Source of the DNA: Bacteroidales bacterium UBA3143
Lineage (GTDB): Bacteria > Bacteroidota > Bacteroidia > Bacteroidales > Dysgonomonadaceae
DNA: 64,000 nucleotides
Assembly (NCBI GenBank): GCA_002364735.1
Contig: DEZB01000071.1
Coordinates: 1-64,000, forward strand
Direction: 5' to 3'
Made by a program: the position numbers and the translations under genes. Of this stretch, positions 9,255 to 18,890 are shown piece by piece. Every line of letters starts with the position of its first letter. Positions within the stretch are counted from its first letter, which is position 1. A model generated the notes under the pieces. The model did no database searches. It saw nothing but the letters and a program-made list of their open reading frames with translations, and was not told the DNA's origin.

Positions 9255-11561
9255 ATGAAAAAATCATTATTCTTGGCTCTATTTCTTATTGTATTCATTC
9301 AAGCAAGATCTCAGGTAAACAACTTAAGTATAAACATAACTCCAACAGCAAATTATACTTGGTGGGACAACCAGTTGTATATAGAAAATGGTCCTATGGT
9401 AGGAGGTATGATTGGATTTGGATTGGGACGACACCTTGAATTGAGAGGAATTTATGAGCAATCACTTGATCTAAAAAGTACACTTAATGACTTAAACGTA
9501 CCTGGAGATATAGTAGATAAATTCAACTCAAGAGAGGTTGATGTAGTTAGATGGGGTGGGGAGTTTAAAGCAAATATCCCCACAGGTGGCTGGCTCGCAC
9601 CTTACTTAACTTTAGGTACAGGAGTTCAAAAACTTAAATTTGATGACATCAAGGAAGAACAAATTTATCTTAGTGGAGGTTTAGGAACTAAGTTTAATTT
9701 GGGTGACCGAGTTACTTTTAATATAGAAGGTAAAGCACATGCTTTTAACATAGACCCAACCAGTTTATTAAGGGTGACTGACCCTGAAGGAGATGCTTTT
9801 AATGATTGGATTGATAATAATGTAACAAACAAACGCATGATCAATTGGTCATTAAATGCTGGAATTCAATTTTATTTAGGCGGTAAAAGCCCAGATTCAT
9901 ATACTGATTTAGATCGAGCTTATGAAAGACAGTTTTCTAATGGTTTTTCAGGATTGAGATTTGTGATTGAACCAGGTGGTGCGTATATCGATTTTGATGA
10001 AAATACTAACTTAAGAAACACTTATCTTTTAGGTGGTGCTTTAGGAATTGATTTTAACGACTTTGTTGGATTACGTGGATTTTATTACAGATCTTCAGAA
10101 GATGAGAAAATATCTACTGATTTTGATAAATTAGCCATTTATGGAGCAGACTTCATTGCAAAATTGAATGTTGCTCGAGGTGTAGTTCCTTACATCACTA
10201 TAGGTGGTGGATATATGAATGTTTATGATAGCTATCAAGGAAAAGCTCCTCTATTAGCTACTAATTCAGGTTATTTTGCTAAAGGAGGTGTTGGTCTATC
10301 TATACCAATTGCTCGTTATTTTGAAATTTTTGGTGGGGCCAACCTTATGTTTACAACTGATAGGGAAGACCTTACGGATTTACAATCTACAGATGATTTG
10401 AAGCAGCATGTTATGTATAATGCAGGCTTAAAATTTAATTTGGGTAAAGCAGCAAATGCAGATAGAGCTTTGGATTCATACGTTCAACGGAATGTTGATG
10501 ACAGAACTATGATGTATGAGCAACGTATTGAAGAACTCAAAAAAGAGCTTGATAAAGCTTATGAGACCAATGATTCGGAAAAAGCTGCTCGCATTATAAA
10601 CGAAAAACAACGTTTGGAAAAAGAAATAGATTCATCAGTAGGTAAACAACCGTATTTAGCAGGTTCTACTACGTATACATCTGATGGACAATCAATGATT
10701 AGGTTAACTCCTCAAGAATTAGAGTCATTGGTGGATCAAGTAGTAAAAGGGGTGGGTACTCCTACCGTTAAAGAGGAAACTCCTGAAGAACGTCTTGATA
10801 GACTTGAAAGAATTATCTTACAAGGAGGTAACACCAGTGTTATGAGCATGCAAGATCCCTCAATGCAATCTCGAGCTGTACCACAACAACCTCAAGATAT
10901 TTCTGTTCCAAGTAATATCAATGATTCTAATGCAGAATTATTGAGGGAAATGCAGCGTATTAGTGACAGAATTGAAGAAAACTCTCGTAAGATTGACAAT
11001 GCATACAGACAATCATCAACTGGTTCCGATAAAACGTTTTTTATGTCACCAAGTGGCAATCAAGCTCCTATTGGTGCACCACTAGGTAGAGCCCAAGACA
11101 ACATAATAGTCAGTGCTGACGGTACACGTCAAAATATTACAACCCAAAGTAGAAATCAAGGTGTAGCTACTTCTTGGGTAATATACCGAGGACTTTCTCC
11201 TTTTTTAGGTTTTACTTTTGGTGAAGGAACAGCTGCAATATTTGGATTAAAAGCTAATTATGGTTTTTCAAGCACAGATTTTGTTTTCACTCCTGATTTG
11301 TATTTTGGTGTGGGAGGTAAAACCGCATATGGTTTGAATGCAAATGTTACTTATCCATTATTTGCAAATAATATATCCTCTTTAACCCCTTATGTTGGTT
11401 TAGGTTTAGGTTTGAATAAAGTAGATAAATTTCATTTCGGTGTTAATATTATTGCAGGTTCCTATTTAGAGGTTGGTAATGGCAGTCTATTTGTAGAATA
11501 TACTTCACGCAGATTCTTTAAAAACAACCAGCTTTCGTTGGGTTATAGATTTGATTTTTAG
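9255..11561 (+). CDS. Outer-membrane protein with three predicted beta-barrel domains
   Basis: A 768-residue exported protein (signal peptide about 1-19) that I could not assign to a named family. Residues 22-210 and 232-396 look like two successive eight-stranded OprF/OmpA-like barrels: alternating hydrophobic strands with turns, each closing with a similar strand (SLNAGIQFYLGG and MYNAGLKFNLGK) and a similar linker. Residues 415-460 form a charged coiled coil, 480-635 are low-complexity with a second short coil (510-522, 560-585), and 640-768 form a third barrel-like domain ending in Phe (LGYRFDF). It is followed after 23 bp by an OmpA-domain gene, with which it probably forms an envelope complex linking outer membrane and peptidoglycan. 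Confidence 0.75.
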   Translation: MKKSLFLALFLIVFIQARSQVNNLSINITPTANYTWWDNQLYIENGPMVGGMIGFGLGRHLELRGIYEQSLDLKSTLNDLNVPGDIVDKFNSREVDVVRWGGEFKANIPTGGWLAPYLTLGTGVQKLKFDDIKEEQIYLSGGLGTKFNLGDRVTFNIEGKAHAFNIDPTSLLRVTDPEGDAFNDWIDNNVTNKRMINWSLNAGIQFYLGGKSPDSYTDLDRAYERQFSNGFSGLRFVIEPGGAYIDFDENTNLRNTYLLGGALGIDFNDFVGLRGFYYRSSEDEKISTDFDKLAIYGADFIAKLNVARGVVPYITIGGGYMNVYDSYQGKAPLLATNSGYFAKGGVGLSIPIARYFEIFGGANLMFTTDREDLTDLQSTDDLKQHVMYNAGLKFNLGKAANADRALDSYVQRNVDDRTMMYEQRIEELKKELDKAYETNDSEKAARIINEKQRLEKEIDSSVGKQPYLAGSTTYTSDGQSMIRLTPQELESLVDQVVKGVGTPTVKEETPEERLDRLERIILQGGNTSVMSMQDPSMQSRAVPQQPQDISVPSNINDSNAELLREMQRISDRIEENSRKIDNAYRQSSTGSDKTFFMSPSGNQAPIGAPLGRAQDNIIVSADGTRQNITTQSRNQGVATSWVIYRGLSPFLGFTFGEGTAAIFGLKANYGFSSTDFVFTPDLYFGVGGKTAYGLNANVTYPLFANNISSLTPYVGLGLGLNKVDKFHFGVNIIAGSYLEVGNGSLFVEYTSRRFFKNNQLSLGYRFDF

Positions 11562-11584
11562 AACAGCATAAACAAACATTTATT

Positions 11585-12610
11585 ATGTATCGTAATATAA
11601 GAATAATAGTATGTATTAGTTTGTTTATATTATTAGGAGTCGTTGGTATGTCTGCACAAACAGACACCATTGCACTTTATAAAATAAACAACCCCAATAC
11701 GGGTGAGATTGTGATGACTAAGGCTGAGTTAATTAGTTTTCTCGAGAAAGTGGCTTTAGCTAAAAAAGAGAATGTAGAACAGGATTTATACAACCCAAAT
11801 ATACAACAATACAGCACTGGTGTCAATAGTCGTTCAGCATTTTCAGCTCCCTATAATGCATCTGCTGTTCCTTTGAGTAGCAATTTAAACAATATGTCTC
11901 GCAATGACTTGTTGAGGGAAATAGAAGCATTAAATGCTCGATTGAATAGCACTTATGGTTATGGAGCAGGTAGTGGCGGAGGGGGTTCAACTACTTTCTT
12001 AACTATGCCAGCTAATAACCAAGGCGGTTATTATCCTCCTTATCAAGCTCAATCACAAACACCTTTACTTGGTGCATTACCGCTAACTGCGAGTAATAAT
12101 AATGACAACGGAGAATTAAGATGGAAGATAGATTCGTTGCAACGTCAGGTTAATTTATTATCGGCACCAGTAACAGCAGTTGAAAAACAAGAGGAAATTG
12201 GTCGCTTGAATCGGGAAATAGCTGAAGTGCAAGATTCACTTATTGCCGCTTCAACATTAACTCCCGAAGCAAAAGAAATTGTTAAGCGTTATGGATCTTC
12301 AGAGATGAAAGTGTTTTTTGACAATGATGTTTCTGAAGTTTCACCAAGCTTTCGATTTGAGGTAGAGAATGCTGCAATAGTTTTAAAGAAAAACCCTCAG
12401 CTGGGTGTTGTTCTAAAAGGCTATGCAAGCACTGCTGGTAATCCAAAGTATAACTATGATTTATCTATGAGACGCAATGAGTCTGTTAAACGTTTGTTGA
12501 TAGATTATGGCGTTTTCCCAGACCAAATATCATCTGTGTTTTATGGAGAAGATAAAACGTCTTCTCCTAAAGATGCACGGAGAGTAGATATCAAATTTAT
12601 TATCAAATAA
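11585..12610 (+). CDS. OmpA-family C-terminal domain protein with long linker
   Basis: A 341-residue exported protein (signal peptide about 1-24, ending MSAQ). Residues 60-175 are low-complexity, rich in Asn, Gly, Ser and Tyr, with a glycine run near 130. Residues 175-222 form a coiled coil. Residues 235-341 are an OmpA/MotB-like peptidoglycan-binding domain (VFFDNDVSEVSP; GYASTAG; LSMRRNESVKRLL). The Arg used to bind diaminopimelate is present (Arg296/297), but the usual Asp is Ser282 (GYAS in place of GYTD); GYAS-type versions are common in Bacteroidota. It has no barrel of its own, and the upstream gene probably supplies it. A terminator follows. Confidence 0.85.
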   Translation: MYRNIRIIVCISLFILLGVVGMSAQTDTIALYKINNPNTGEIVMTKAELISFLEKVALAKKENVEQDLYNPNIQQYSTGVNSRSAFSAPYNASAVPLSSNLNNMSRNDLLREIEALNARLNSTYGYGAGSGGGGSTTFLTMPANNQGGYYPPYQAQSQTPLLGALPLTASNNNDNGELRWKIDSLQRQVNLLSAPVTAVEKQEEIGRLNREIAEVQDSLIAASTLTPEAKEIVKRYGSSEMKVFFDNDVSEVSPSFRFEVENAAIVLKKNPQLGVVLKGYASTAGNPKYNYDLSMRRNESVKRLLIDYGVFPDQISSVFYGEDKTSSPKDARRVDIKFIIK

Positions 12611-12636
12611 AATTCAATAAAAGTTTTATCTTTATG

Positions 12637-12665
12637 AAAAGTCGGCAATGTTTTTGTCGGCTTTT
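12637..12665 (+). terminator. Terminator after the OmpA-domain gene
   Basis: A 12-bp stem (12637-12648 with 12654-12665, two G-U pairs) with a 5-nt loop, followed by a T run, lies 27 bp past the stop codon. It separates the barrel/OmpA pair from dacB. Confidence 0.8.
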
Positions 12666-12727
12666 TTATTTATATTGCAACATTGTCGAAAAATACTTTA
12701 CCTACAATTTTTTGAATCAAATTCAAT

Positions 12728-14167
12728 ATGAAATGTGTTTTATCCTTCCTCATTGTTTTTTTTACGCTTTTCGCTGGTTTTTCTCAAACGGCCTTGCAAC
12801 AGTTTACACAAAATCCTGCATTGAAACATGCTTTAATAGGAATAAGTGTGAAAGATTTGTCAACAGGTAAAACTATTGTATCTCACAATGAAGAGAAATC
12901 ACTTACTACTGCCTCTATTATGAAACTGGTTACTACCGCAACTGCTCTCGAGTTGTTAAGTCCCAGCTTCAGATATAAAACTACATTGGCATTGGATGCT
13001 CAAGATCCATCAACACTTCTTGTTGTTGGGGCGGGCGACCCTACATTGGGCACGTCTGGTTTCAAAGAAAACCGTAATTCTTTTCTTTTGGATTGGACGA
13101 AGGCATTGCAAAACTCTCTTACCGGGATTGAAAATTTGAAACTGTATGTTGTAGATAATCTTTTTGGCTATAATGGTATATCTGACGAGTGGACATGGAT
13201 TGATATGGGTAATTATTATGCATCAGGTGCATATGGAATAAGTGTGTTTGACAATTCATACCGAATCTTTTTTGACACAACCAATAGAAATAGCTGTCCT
13301 ATTATATTGCGTACCGATCCTGAAATAAAGGTGCTATCATTTATCAATCAATTGCAACTCAATACAACAGGACGAGATAATGGATACATCTATGGAGCAC
13401 CTTTTTCATACAAGCGCATTCTGAGAGGTAATATTCCTGCTGGAAGAACTGCTTTCAGTATTAAAGGTGACATTCCCGATCCAGGACTAATGTTAGGTGA
13501 AACATTGGCTGTCGAATTATCTAAAAGGGGAATCAATGTTTCACAAATTGAAACTGCACAAAATGATTATATAAATCGTAGCTGCAACAACGGACAGTCA
13601 CAAAACAATTATAGGGTGGGGCGAGTGCTCCATGTACATCAATCTCGACCAATCACTGATATTCTGCGAGAAACTAACGTAGAGAGCAACAATCATTTTG
13701 CAGAACATTTGATACGCACAATTGGTCGAAATCAGAATCAAGATATTTATAGCGATGCCCTACAAGAAGGAGTGAAATTTATAAACAGCTATTGGACAAA
13801 ACAAAATGTATCTACTTCATCCTTGTTTCTCCACGATGGCAGTGGATTAGCACCCCAAGACGCTGCCAGTCCTGAATTCTTCTGCGACTTGTTGACCCAC
13901 ATGTACAGCAAAAGCAACTACTCAAAAGAGTTTTATGCATCACTGCCCATTGCTGGTCAAGAAGGAACGCTGAAGAACTTTATGAGCAAAACAAAATATA
14001 GCGGGAAGATACGCGCAAAAAGTGGTAGCATTGGCGGAGTACAATGTTATGCAGGATATCTAATAGATGGCAATAAAAGGTATGCATTTACTATTATGGT
14101 CAATAAGTTTACAGGTTCACGTGCAGTGGTTCGCAAAAGTATTGAAACTTTTCTTTTGAGTTTGTAA
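12728..14167 (+). CDS. dacB: D-alanyl-D-alanine carboxypeptidase/endopeptidase (PBP4 type)
   Basis: A 479-residue serine peptidase of family S13. A signal peptide (about 1-20) precedes the penicillin-binding fold with its three motifs: Ser63-x-x-Lys66 (ASIMK), Ser-Asn-Asn (VESNNHFAEH) and Lys-Ser-Gly (RAKSGSIGG). It trims or cleaves D-Ala cross-bridges of peptidoglycan in the periplasm. Length and the inserted domain between the first two motifs fit DacB/PBP4 rather than the shorter PBP5 type. It is flanked by terminators on both sides, so it is probably a single-gene unit. Confidence 0.92.
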   Translation: MKCVLSFLIVFFTLFAGFSQTALQQFTQNPALKHALIGISVKDLSTGKTIVSHNEEKSLTTASIMKLVTTATALELLSPSFRYKTTLALDAQDPSTLLVVGAGDPTLGTSGFKENRNSFLLDWTKALQNSLTGIENLKLYVVDNLFGYNGISDEWTWIDMGNYYASGAYGISVFDNSYRIFFDTTNRNSCPIILRTDPEIKVLSFINQLQLNTTGRDNGYIYGAPFSYKRILRGNIPAGRTAFSIKGDIPDPGLMLGETLAVELSKRGINVSQIETAQNDYINRSCNNGQSQNNYRVGRVLHVHQSRPITDILRETNVESNNHFAEHLIRTIGRNQNQDIYSDALQEGVKFINSYWTKQNVSTSSLFLHDGSGLAPQDAASPEFFCDLLTHMYSKSNYSKEFYASLPIAGQEGTLKNFMSKTKYSGKIRAKSGSIGGVQCYAGYLIDGNKRYAFTIMVNKFTGSRAVVRKSIETFLLSL

Positions 14168-14208
14168 TCAATATTTTAAAAGTAAATATATAAACCTAAC
14201 TCCAACAA

Positions 14209-14240
14209 AAAAGCTGCTCCCACAAATACGAACAGCTTTT
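14209..14240 (+). terminator. Terminator after dacB
   Basis: Arms AAAAGCTG (14209-14216) and CAGCTTTT (14233-14240) are followed by a T-rich tail. The hairpin lies 41 bp past the dacB stop codon in the convergent gap to the FKBP gene. Confidence 0.75.
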
Positions 14241-14324
14241 ATATTTTTATAAAATATTTATAGTAGTACTCAAATGTTACACGCTATCTATAGATATTTA
14301 CTGTATTATTTTATATTATGCTAC

Positions 14325-14864
14325 TTACAATATCTCTAACAATTCAATTTCAAAAACCAAGGTAGTATGTGCAGGGATGGCGTTTGAACCATTTGCTCCA
14401 TATCCAAGTATCCAAGGTATCCAAACTTCCCATTTGTCGCCCTCTTTCATGTGTTGCAAAGCAGTGCTAAATCCATCTACTACACGATTTACCTCAAATG
14501 TGGAAGGATAATCATTTCTATCTGCAGTTGAATCAAAAATATATTTGTTTCTAATAGTCAATCCATCCTCATTGGTGTAGGTGTCGTCTTTATTCCAGTC
14601 AACCGATTTAAACCAACCAGTATAAAGCACCATAACCTTATCGTTATATAAAGGTGTTTCTCCATCTCCACTTTTAAGTACCTTATAGGCAATTGAGCCC
14701 ATTTTTGAAGGAGCTTCAATAGTTTTGTATTCACCCGACGCAGCTGTTTTAGCAAATGCTGCTTCATTTGCGTCTTTCCAGCGAGTGTCTGTTTCGTCAT
14801 CTTTTGAACACGAGGCAAAGATAAGGGCCACAAGTGTTATAAGTAATAGTAATTTTGTTTTCAT
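14325..14864 (-). CDS. FKBP-type peptidyl-prolyl cis-trans isomerase lipoprotein
   Basis: A 179-residue lipoprotein (lipobox LIFASC, Cys19). Residues about 70-179 form an FKBP domain: VMVLYTGWF, a long 35-residue insertion after the first strands, then VVDGFSTALQHMKEGDKWEVWIP and the closing AHTTLVFEIELLEI. It catalyses proline isomerisation in periplasmic protein folding, or acts as a chaperone. It lies 32 bp downstream of glyS on the same strand and is probably co-transcribed with it. Confidence 0.9.
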   Translation of the reverse strand: MKTKLLLLITLVALIFASCSKDDETDTRWKDANEAAFAKTAASGEYKTIEAPSKMGSIAYKVLKSGDGETPLYNDKVMVLYTGWFKSVDWNKDDTYTNEDGLTIRNKYIFDSTADRNDYPSTFEVNRVVDGFSTALQHMKEGDKWEVWIPWILGYGANGSNAIPAHTTLVFEIELLEIL

Positions 14865-14896
14865 TATTCAGTTCGTTGTGATTTTATTTTATTTAA

Positions 14897-16438
14897 TTAA
14901 ATGAGTTGTTTCAAGAGATATTCCATTTTGGTCTTTTCTGAAATTTCTTGCTCCAACAAATCCAATGAAACACGCTTTTGCTCCATTGAGTCGCGCTCTC
15001 GTATGGTTACAGTGTTATCTTCCAAAGTTTGATGATCTATTGTAACACAATAAGGAGTTCCAATAGCATCTTGACGTCGATAACGCTTACCAATACTATC
15101 TTTTTCGTCATATTGACAAGCGAAGTTAAACTTCAGTTTGTCCATTATTTCACGCGCTTTATCAGACAATCCATCTTTTCTAATCAGAGGTAAAATAGCA
15201 GCTTTTACTGGAGCTAATGCAGGCGGCAATTTCATCACTACTCTTATTTCTCCTTTGTCCAATGTTTCTTCGTGATAAGATGCAGCAATTACAGATAAAA
15301 ACATGCGGTCAATACCAATAGAGGTTTCAACTACATAAGGGATATATGATTTGTTTAACTCTGGATCGAAATATTGAAGTCTCTTTCCCGAAAATTTCTC
15401 GTGTTGTTTCAAGTCAAAGTCTGTACGAGAATGTATTCCCTCCACTTCTTTAAATCCAAAAGGCATTTTATATTCAATATCTGTTGCAGCATTGGCATAA
15501 TGAGCTAACTTTTCGTGATCGTGAAAACGATAATTATCAGCACCAAAACCAAGAGCTTGATGCCACTTCATACGGATTTTCTTCCACTTTTCAAACCACT
15601 CTAATTCTTCGCCTGGTCTAACAAAGAACTGAAGCTCCATTTGCTCAAACTCGCGCATACGAAAAATGAACTGACGGGCAACAATTTCGTTTCTAAAAGC
15701 TTTACCAATTTGAGCAATGCCAAAAGGTATTCTCATACGACCTGTTTTTTGCACGTTTGAGTAGTTCACAAAAATACCTTGTGCCGTTTCTGGACGAAGA
15801 TAAACCTTGAGAGCACCATCTGAAGTAGATCCCATTTCTGTTGAGAACATCAAGTTAAACTGGCGTACATCTGTCCACTCTCTTGTTCCACTTACGGGAC
15901 ATGCTATTTCGCAATCAACAATTATTTGGCGTAGTTCCACCAAATTGTTGTCATTTAAAGCTTTTGAAAATCGCTCATGAATCTCGTTTCGTTTTTCGAT
16001 ATTCTCCAGAACGCGTGGATTGGTTTCACGATACATAGCCTCGTCAAACTTGTCGCCAAAACGTTTCGCAGCTTTTTCTACTTCTTTATCTACTTTGTCA
16101 TCAATTTTTGCCAGAAAGTCCTCGATTAAAACATCTGCACGATATCTTTTCTTGCTGTCTTTATTGTCTATCAAAGGATCATTAAATGCATCAACGTGTC
16201 CTGATGCTTTCCATATGGTAGGGTGCATGAAAATGGCAGAATCTATACCTACCACATTTTCGTGGAGTAGCACCATACTGTCCCACCAATATTTCTTTAT
16301 ATTATTTTTGAGTTCAACTCCCATTTGTCCGTAGTCGTACACTGCAGCCAATCCATCATATATTTCACTTGACTGAAAAACAAAACCGTATTCCTTACAG
16401 TGTGATACTAACTTTCTAAAAACATCTTCTTGTGCCAT
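14897..16438 (-). CDS. glyS: Glycyl-tRNA synthetase (homodimeric class II type)
   Basis: A 513-residue class II aminoacyl-tRNA synthetase that charges tRNA-Gly. It is the single-chain alpha2 form, not the alpha2beta2 form. Visible features are the start EDVFRKLVSHCKEYGFVFQSSEIY, motif 2 (GKAFRNEIVARQFIFRMREFEQMELQFF) and motif 3 (ETSIGIDRMFLSVI), then the anticodon-binding domain from about 410. Length fits the family. The FKBP lipoprotein gene follows after 32 bp, and a 280-bp gene-free spacer lies upstream, in which I saw no clear promoter. Confidence 0.97.
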   Translation of the reverse strand: MAQEDVFRKLVSHCKEYGFVFQSSEIYDGLAAVYDYGQMGVELKNNIKKYWWDSMVLLHENVVGIDSAIFMHPTIWKASGHVDAFNDPLIDNKDSKKRYRADVLIEDFLAKIDDKVDKEVEKAAKRFGDKFDEAMYRETNPRVLENIEKRNEIHERFSKALNDNNLVELRQIIVDCEIACPVSGTREWTDVRQFNLMFSTEMGSTSDGALKVYLRPETAQGIFVNYSNVQKTGRMRIPFGIAQIGKAFRNEIVARQFIFRMREFEQMELQFFVRPGEELEWFEKWKKIRMKWHQALGFGADNYRFHDHEKLAHYANAATDIEYKMPFGFKEVEGIHSRTDFDLKQHEKFSGKRLQYFDPELNKSYIPYVVETSIGIDRMFLSVIAASYHEETLDKGEIRVVMKLPPALAPVKAAILPLIRKDGLSDKAREIMDKLKFNFACQYDEKDSIGKRYRRQDAIGTPYCVTIDHQTLEDNTVTIRERDSMEQKRVSLDLLEQEISEKTKMEYLLKQLI

Positions 16439-16718
16439 AAATCAATTGTATAGGTTTGCGGACAACATCTTTGCCCATTCGTTATTAAGCTTTTCTTTTA
16501 AAAAAACATGCCTTGCAGTTCGCAAATGGTGTGCTTATTAACGATAAATCTTATTTTTTAAATCGAAGTCACAAAGAAAGCGGTTTTTTTCGAAATTTCG
16601 ATATAGTATATACTTAAAGATAGATAAAGAGGCTGTGAGGTATGCGTTATGTTGTATATGGGGTGTGAGTATAAGTCAAAATTGAAAATGGGGGCTAATA
16701 GTAATTACTGTTCACTGA

Positions 16719-17321
16719 TCACAAAATAGCATCGGTGTCAACAAATATTTTGTCCTCAATATCTATCATTGCATTTATAAGATAAACTCCCAAGTATGAC
16801 TTAATGTCGTTCACACGAATTTCTTTTTCTTTGATAATACCTTCAGCCAACAATTTCTGTCTTTTTGTACCTGCCAAAAGAGTAGACTTGGGAGTATAAA
16901 GCGCTCCATCTAAATCTTTAAATACCACATTCGAATAGGATGTGTCTGTAACAAGCGAATTCTTTACAATCAAAATGTCATCACAATCTCCTTGTTGGGA
17001 CAATAGTTCGTTTATTGCATCACGATTGCGGTATTTATAGCTGTAATCAATTGTATCGCTTTCTATGATTGCCAAGCTTCGGATATTTCGCATCGTGTAA
17101 GGTTCAAAATCTATTGATATAACTTGCTTACTATATACAATTCTGCACTTTACCACTCCAGAGCGTAATTCTGTAGGCACTATATTGTCAGTCAGCTTCA
17201 CAGCTAATGGTTGGGAGAAAAAATGCAGTGTTGTGCGAAATATTCGTTCAAAGTGAGGTTGAGGATTGATAAAAACACCATCCTTAACCTTTAATACTTC
17301 AATAAAAGCAGGTTCTGTCAT
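16719..17321 (-). CDS. pabC: Aminodeoxychorismate lyase (class IV PLP aminotransferase fold)
   Basis: A 200-residue class IV aminotransferase-fold protein, short for the family. It would convert 4-amino-4-deoxychorismate to p-aminobenzoate and pyruvate for folate synthesis. The conserved stretch DDILIVKNSLVTDTSYSNVVFKDLDGALYTPKSTLLAGTKRQKLL (about 128-172) carries the PLP-site features of this fold; the Lys near position 70 (SKQVISIDFEPY context) is less certain as the Schiff-base residue. The start overlaps the end of pabB by 4 bp, so the two are translationally coupled, which supports the assignment over other class IV enzymes. Confidence 0.85.
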   Translation of the reverse strand: MTEPAFIEVLKVKDGVFINPQPHFERIFRTTLHFFSQPLAVKLTDNIVPTELRSGVVKCRIVYSKQVISIDFEPYTMRNIRSLAIIESDTIDYSYKYRNRDAINELLSQQGDCDDILIVKNSLVTDTSYSNVVFKDLDGALYTPKSTLLAGTKRQKLLAEGIIKEKEIRVNDIKSYLGVYLINAMIDIEDKIFVDTDAIL

Positions 17322-18295
17322 ACAATTGGGAGGTATATCTTATTTAAAACTTCCTGATATTCTTTTTCACAAATACTGTCACGAGTCACACCACCTCCAC
17401 TTCTATAGTAGATATTCCCATTGTCTATTTCTATAAACCTAATAAGTACAGCCGTATCCAGTGCTCTTCCATCAAAATACCCAGCAACTCCACAATAATA
17501 GCCTCTTGGCTGACCTTCCGACACACGAATGTATTCTTGGGCTTTAGCTTTTGGCGATCCAGTAACTGAAGCTGCTGGTAGTAGAGAGAAAAGAATATTA
17601 CCCAATTGAGACATGTAATCAGTTGGCAATTCTCCCTGAATCTCGGAGCTTGCCGCAAGGAGTGTTCTATTGTGAGATTCAATACGATCAATGTACCTGA
17701 ATCTTTTAATAGCAACATTAATTGCCACTGAACTAAGTTCTTCGCCTACCAGCTGTGCTGTAGCAGAATGTTCGGCTATTTCTTTTGCATCATTTAAAAT
17801 AGCCTGTTCAGCATTCTTAATTGATGCATCAATCGTTCCTTTCATAGGATTGGAGGATATCATGTCATCTTCTATTTTCACAAAACGTTCAGGCGAGAAA
17901 CTCACAAACCTACCTGGAACATAAACCCTATACGGTGATTGACTACGAGAGAATATTTCTCTACAATTAATATTTGTGCTAATAGGTGTTCGCACAGTAA
18001 GATTGATTACATCAATTGCTCCGCTTTTTAATCCCCGTTGCACTAATTCAAATTTAGATTGGTACTGCTCTTCCGATATTGGATGAACTGTTAGTTCTGC
18101 CTGTTGGTAAGTTACTGTTTCCATAGGCTTATTGGTTGCACCGTTGAAGTCAAAAAGTATTTCGCTTTGATTCAGAGGGTTTTCTATAAACAACCCTTCA
18201 TACATTTCGTAATTGATGGTGAAGAAGAACGGAGTTTGTTGTGATGCCGCCTTATTAATATGTTTGCGAATTTGATCTGAGTCAATAAAATTCAT
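17318..18295 (-). CDS. pabB: Aminodeoxychorismate synthase component I
   Basis: A 325-residue chorismate-binding enzyme that aminates chorismate to 4-amino-4-deoxychorismate in p-aminobenzoate and folate synthesis. The signature NPMKGTID holds Lys152, the residue typical of aminodeoxychorismate synthase (anthranilate synthases have Ala in that PIAGT position). PAASVTGSPKAKA and the end motif (RFIEIDNGNIYYRSGGGVTRDS) also fit. It is shorter than the E. coli enzyme (about 450) because the N-terminal region is reduced. No glutamine amidotransferase (PabA) is nearby, so the ammonia source must be encoded elsewhere or be free ammonia. Confidence 0.9.
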   Translation of the reverse strand: MNFIDSDQIRKHINKAASQQTPFFFTINYEMYEGLFIENPLNQSEILFDFNGATNKPMETVTYQQAELTVHPISEEQYQSKFELVQRGLKSGAIDVINLTVRTPISTNINCREIFSRSQSPYRVYVPGRFVSFSPERFVKIEDDMISSNPMKGTIDASIKNAEQAILNDAKEIAEHSATAQLVGEELSSVAINVAIKRFRYIDRIESHNRTLLAASSEIQGELPTDYMSQLGNILFSLLPAASVTGSPKAKAQEYIRVSEGQPRGYYCGVAGYFDGRALDTAVLIRFIEIDNGNIYYRSGGGVTRDSICEKEYQEVLNKIYLPIV

Positions 18296-18320
18296 AGTGT
18301 GTGTGATTGTAAATAAACAG

Positions 18321-18328
18321 CAAATGTA
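18321..18328 (-). promoter_or_regulatory. Possible -7 element of pabB-pabC
   Basis: On the minus strand this reads TACATTTG, matching TAnnTTTG, 26 bp before the pabB start. No TTTG is found at 19-21 bp upstream, so support is partial. Confidence 0.4.
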
Positions 18329-18368
18329 AGAAATCTTTCACAAACGATAATTTAAAGATGAATAAGCA

Positions 18369-18890
18369 CTATAATTTGATCAATTGCAAATTTACAAATT
18401 CGATAAATTCATGAGGACAAGAACAACTAAAAACATAAATCTTGCTACGGGTTCGAACAAGAATCAAGTTATTCAACTCAGTTGCGTAAATGCTATAACT
18501 ACCTATTTTGTTATTCTTGAAACGACCTAAATAACCGAATAAACCACCGCTCCCAAAAGTTTGTATAGAATTACTTATGTCGCGCTTTGAAATTTGGTTT
18601 ATTGCTGTCACTTCGTTCAATGGTATTTTTAGTGATCGAAATAACATTCTTGCAGTTATTTTTTCTGCATTTGCACTCAATCGTATTGGTGTATAGCCAA
18701 CCCCTACAATAACAGTGATTAAAAAAACAGCTATCAACAAGTATTTTAACCACAGCATTTCTATTGGCCAATTAATTGACACAATATAAAATGCTCCTCC
18801 TGCTATAAAAGCCAAAGTCACAATCGTTATTGCACATACACTGGCACTCCAGTGAAACGGAACGGAAATACAATTATTTTCTGAGCTCAT
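18369..18890 (-). CDS. Membrane protein with PH-like domain
   Basis: A 173-residue protein with two predicted membrane helices (about 12-34 and 40-63), then a PH-like beta domain (IRLSANAEKITARMLFRSLKIPLNEVTAINQI and later ILVRTRSKIYVFSCSCPHEFIEFVN). This layout matches small bacterial PH-domain membrane proteins of unknown role. I chose the Met at 18890 (MSSENN) rather than an upstream one at 18950, because GAGGAAAATT lies directly before it. It is divergent from the flippase gene. Confidence 0.65.
   Translation of the reverse strand: MSSENNCISVPFHWSASVCAITIVTLAFIAGGAFYIVSINWPIEMLWLKYLLIAVFLITVIVGVGYTPIRLSANAEKITARMLFRSLKIPLNEVTAINQISKRDISNSIQTFGSGGLFGYLGRFKNNKIGSYSIYATELNNLILVRTRSKIYVFSCSCPHEFIEFVNLQLIKL

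Noticed and set aside
11585..12610. OmpA domain thought to be inactive because the peptidoglycan-binding Asp is Ser282
   Set aside because: GYAS in place of GYTD is common in OmpA-like proteins of this phylum, and the Arg is retained, so loss of binding is not supported.
16439..16718. Possible T-box or riboswitch before glyS
   Set aside because: No T-box specifier or conserved riboswitch core was recognisable in this 280-bp spacer; T-boxes are also not expected in this phylum.
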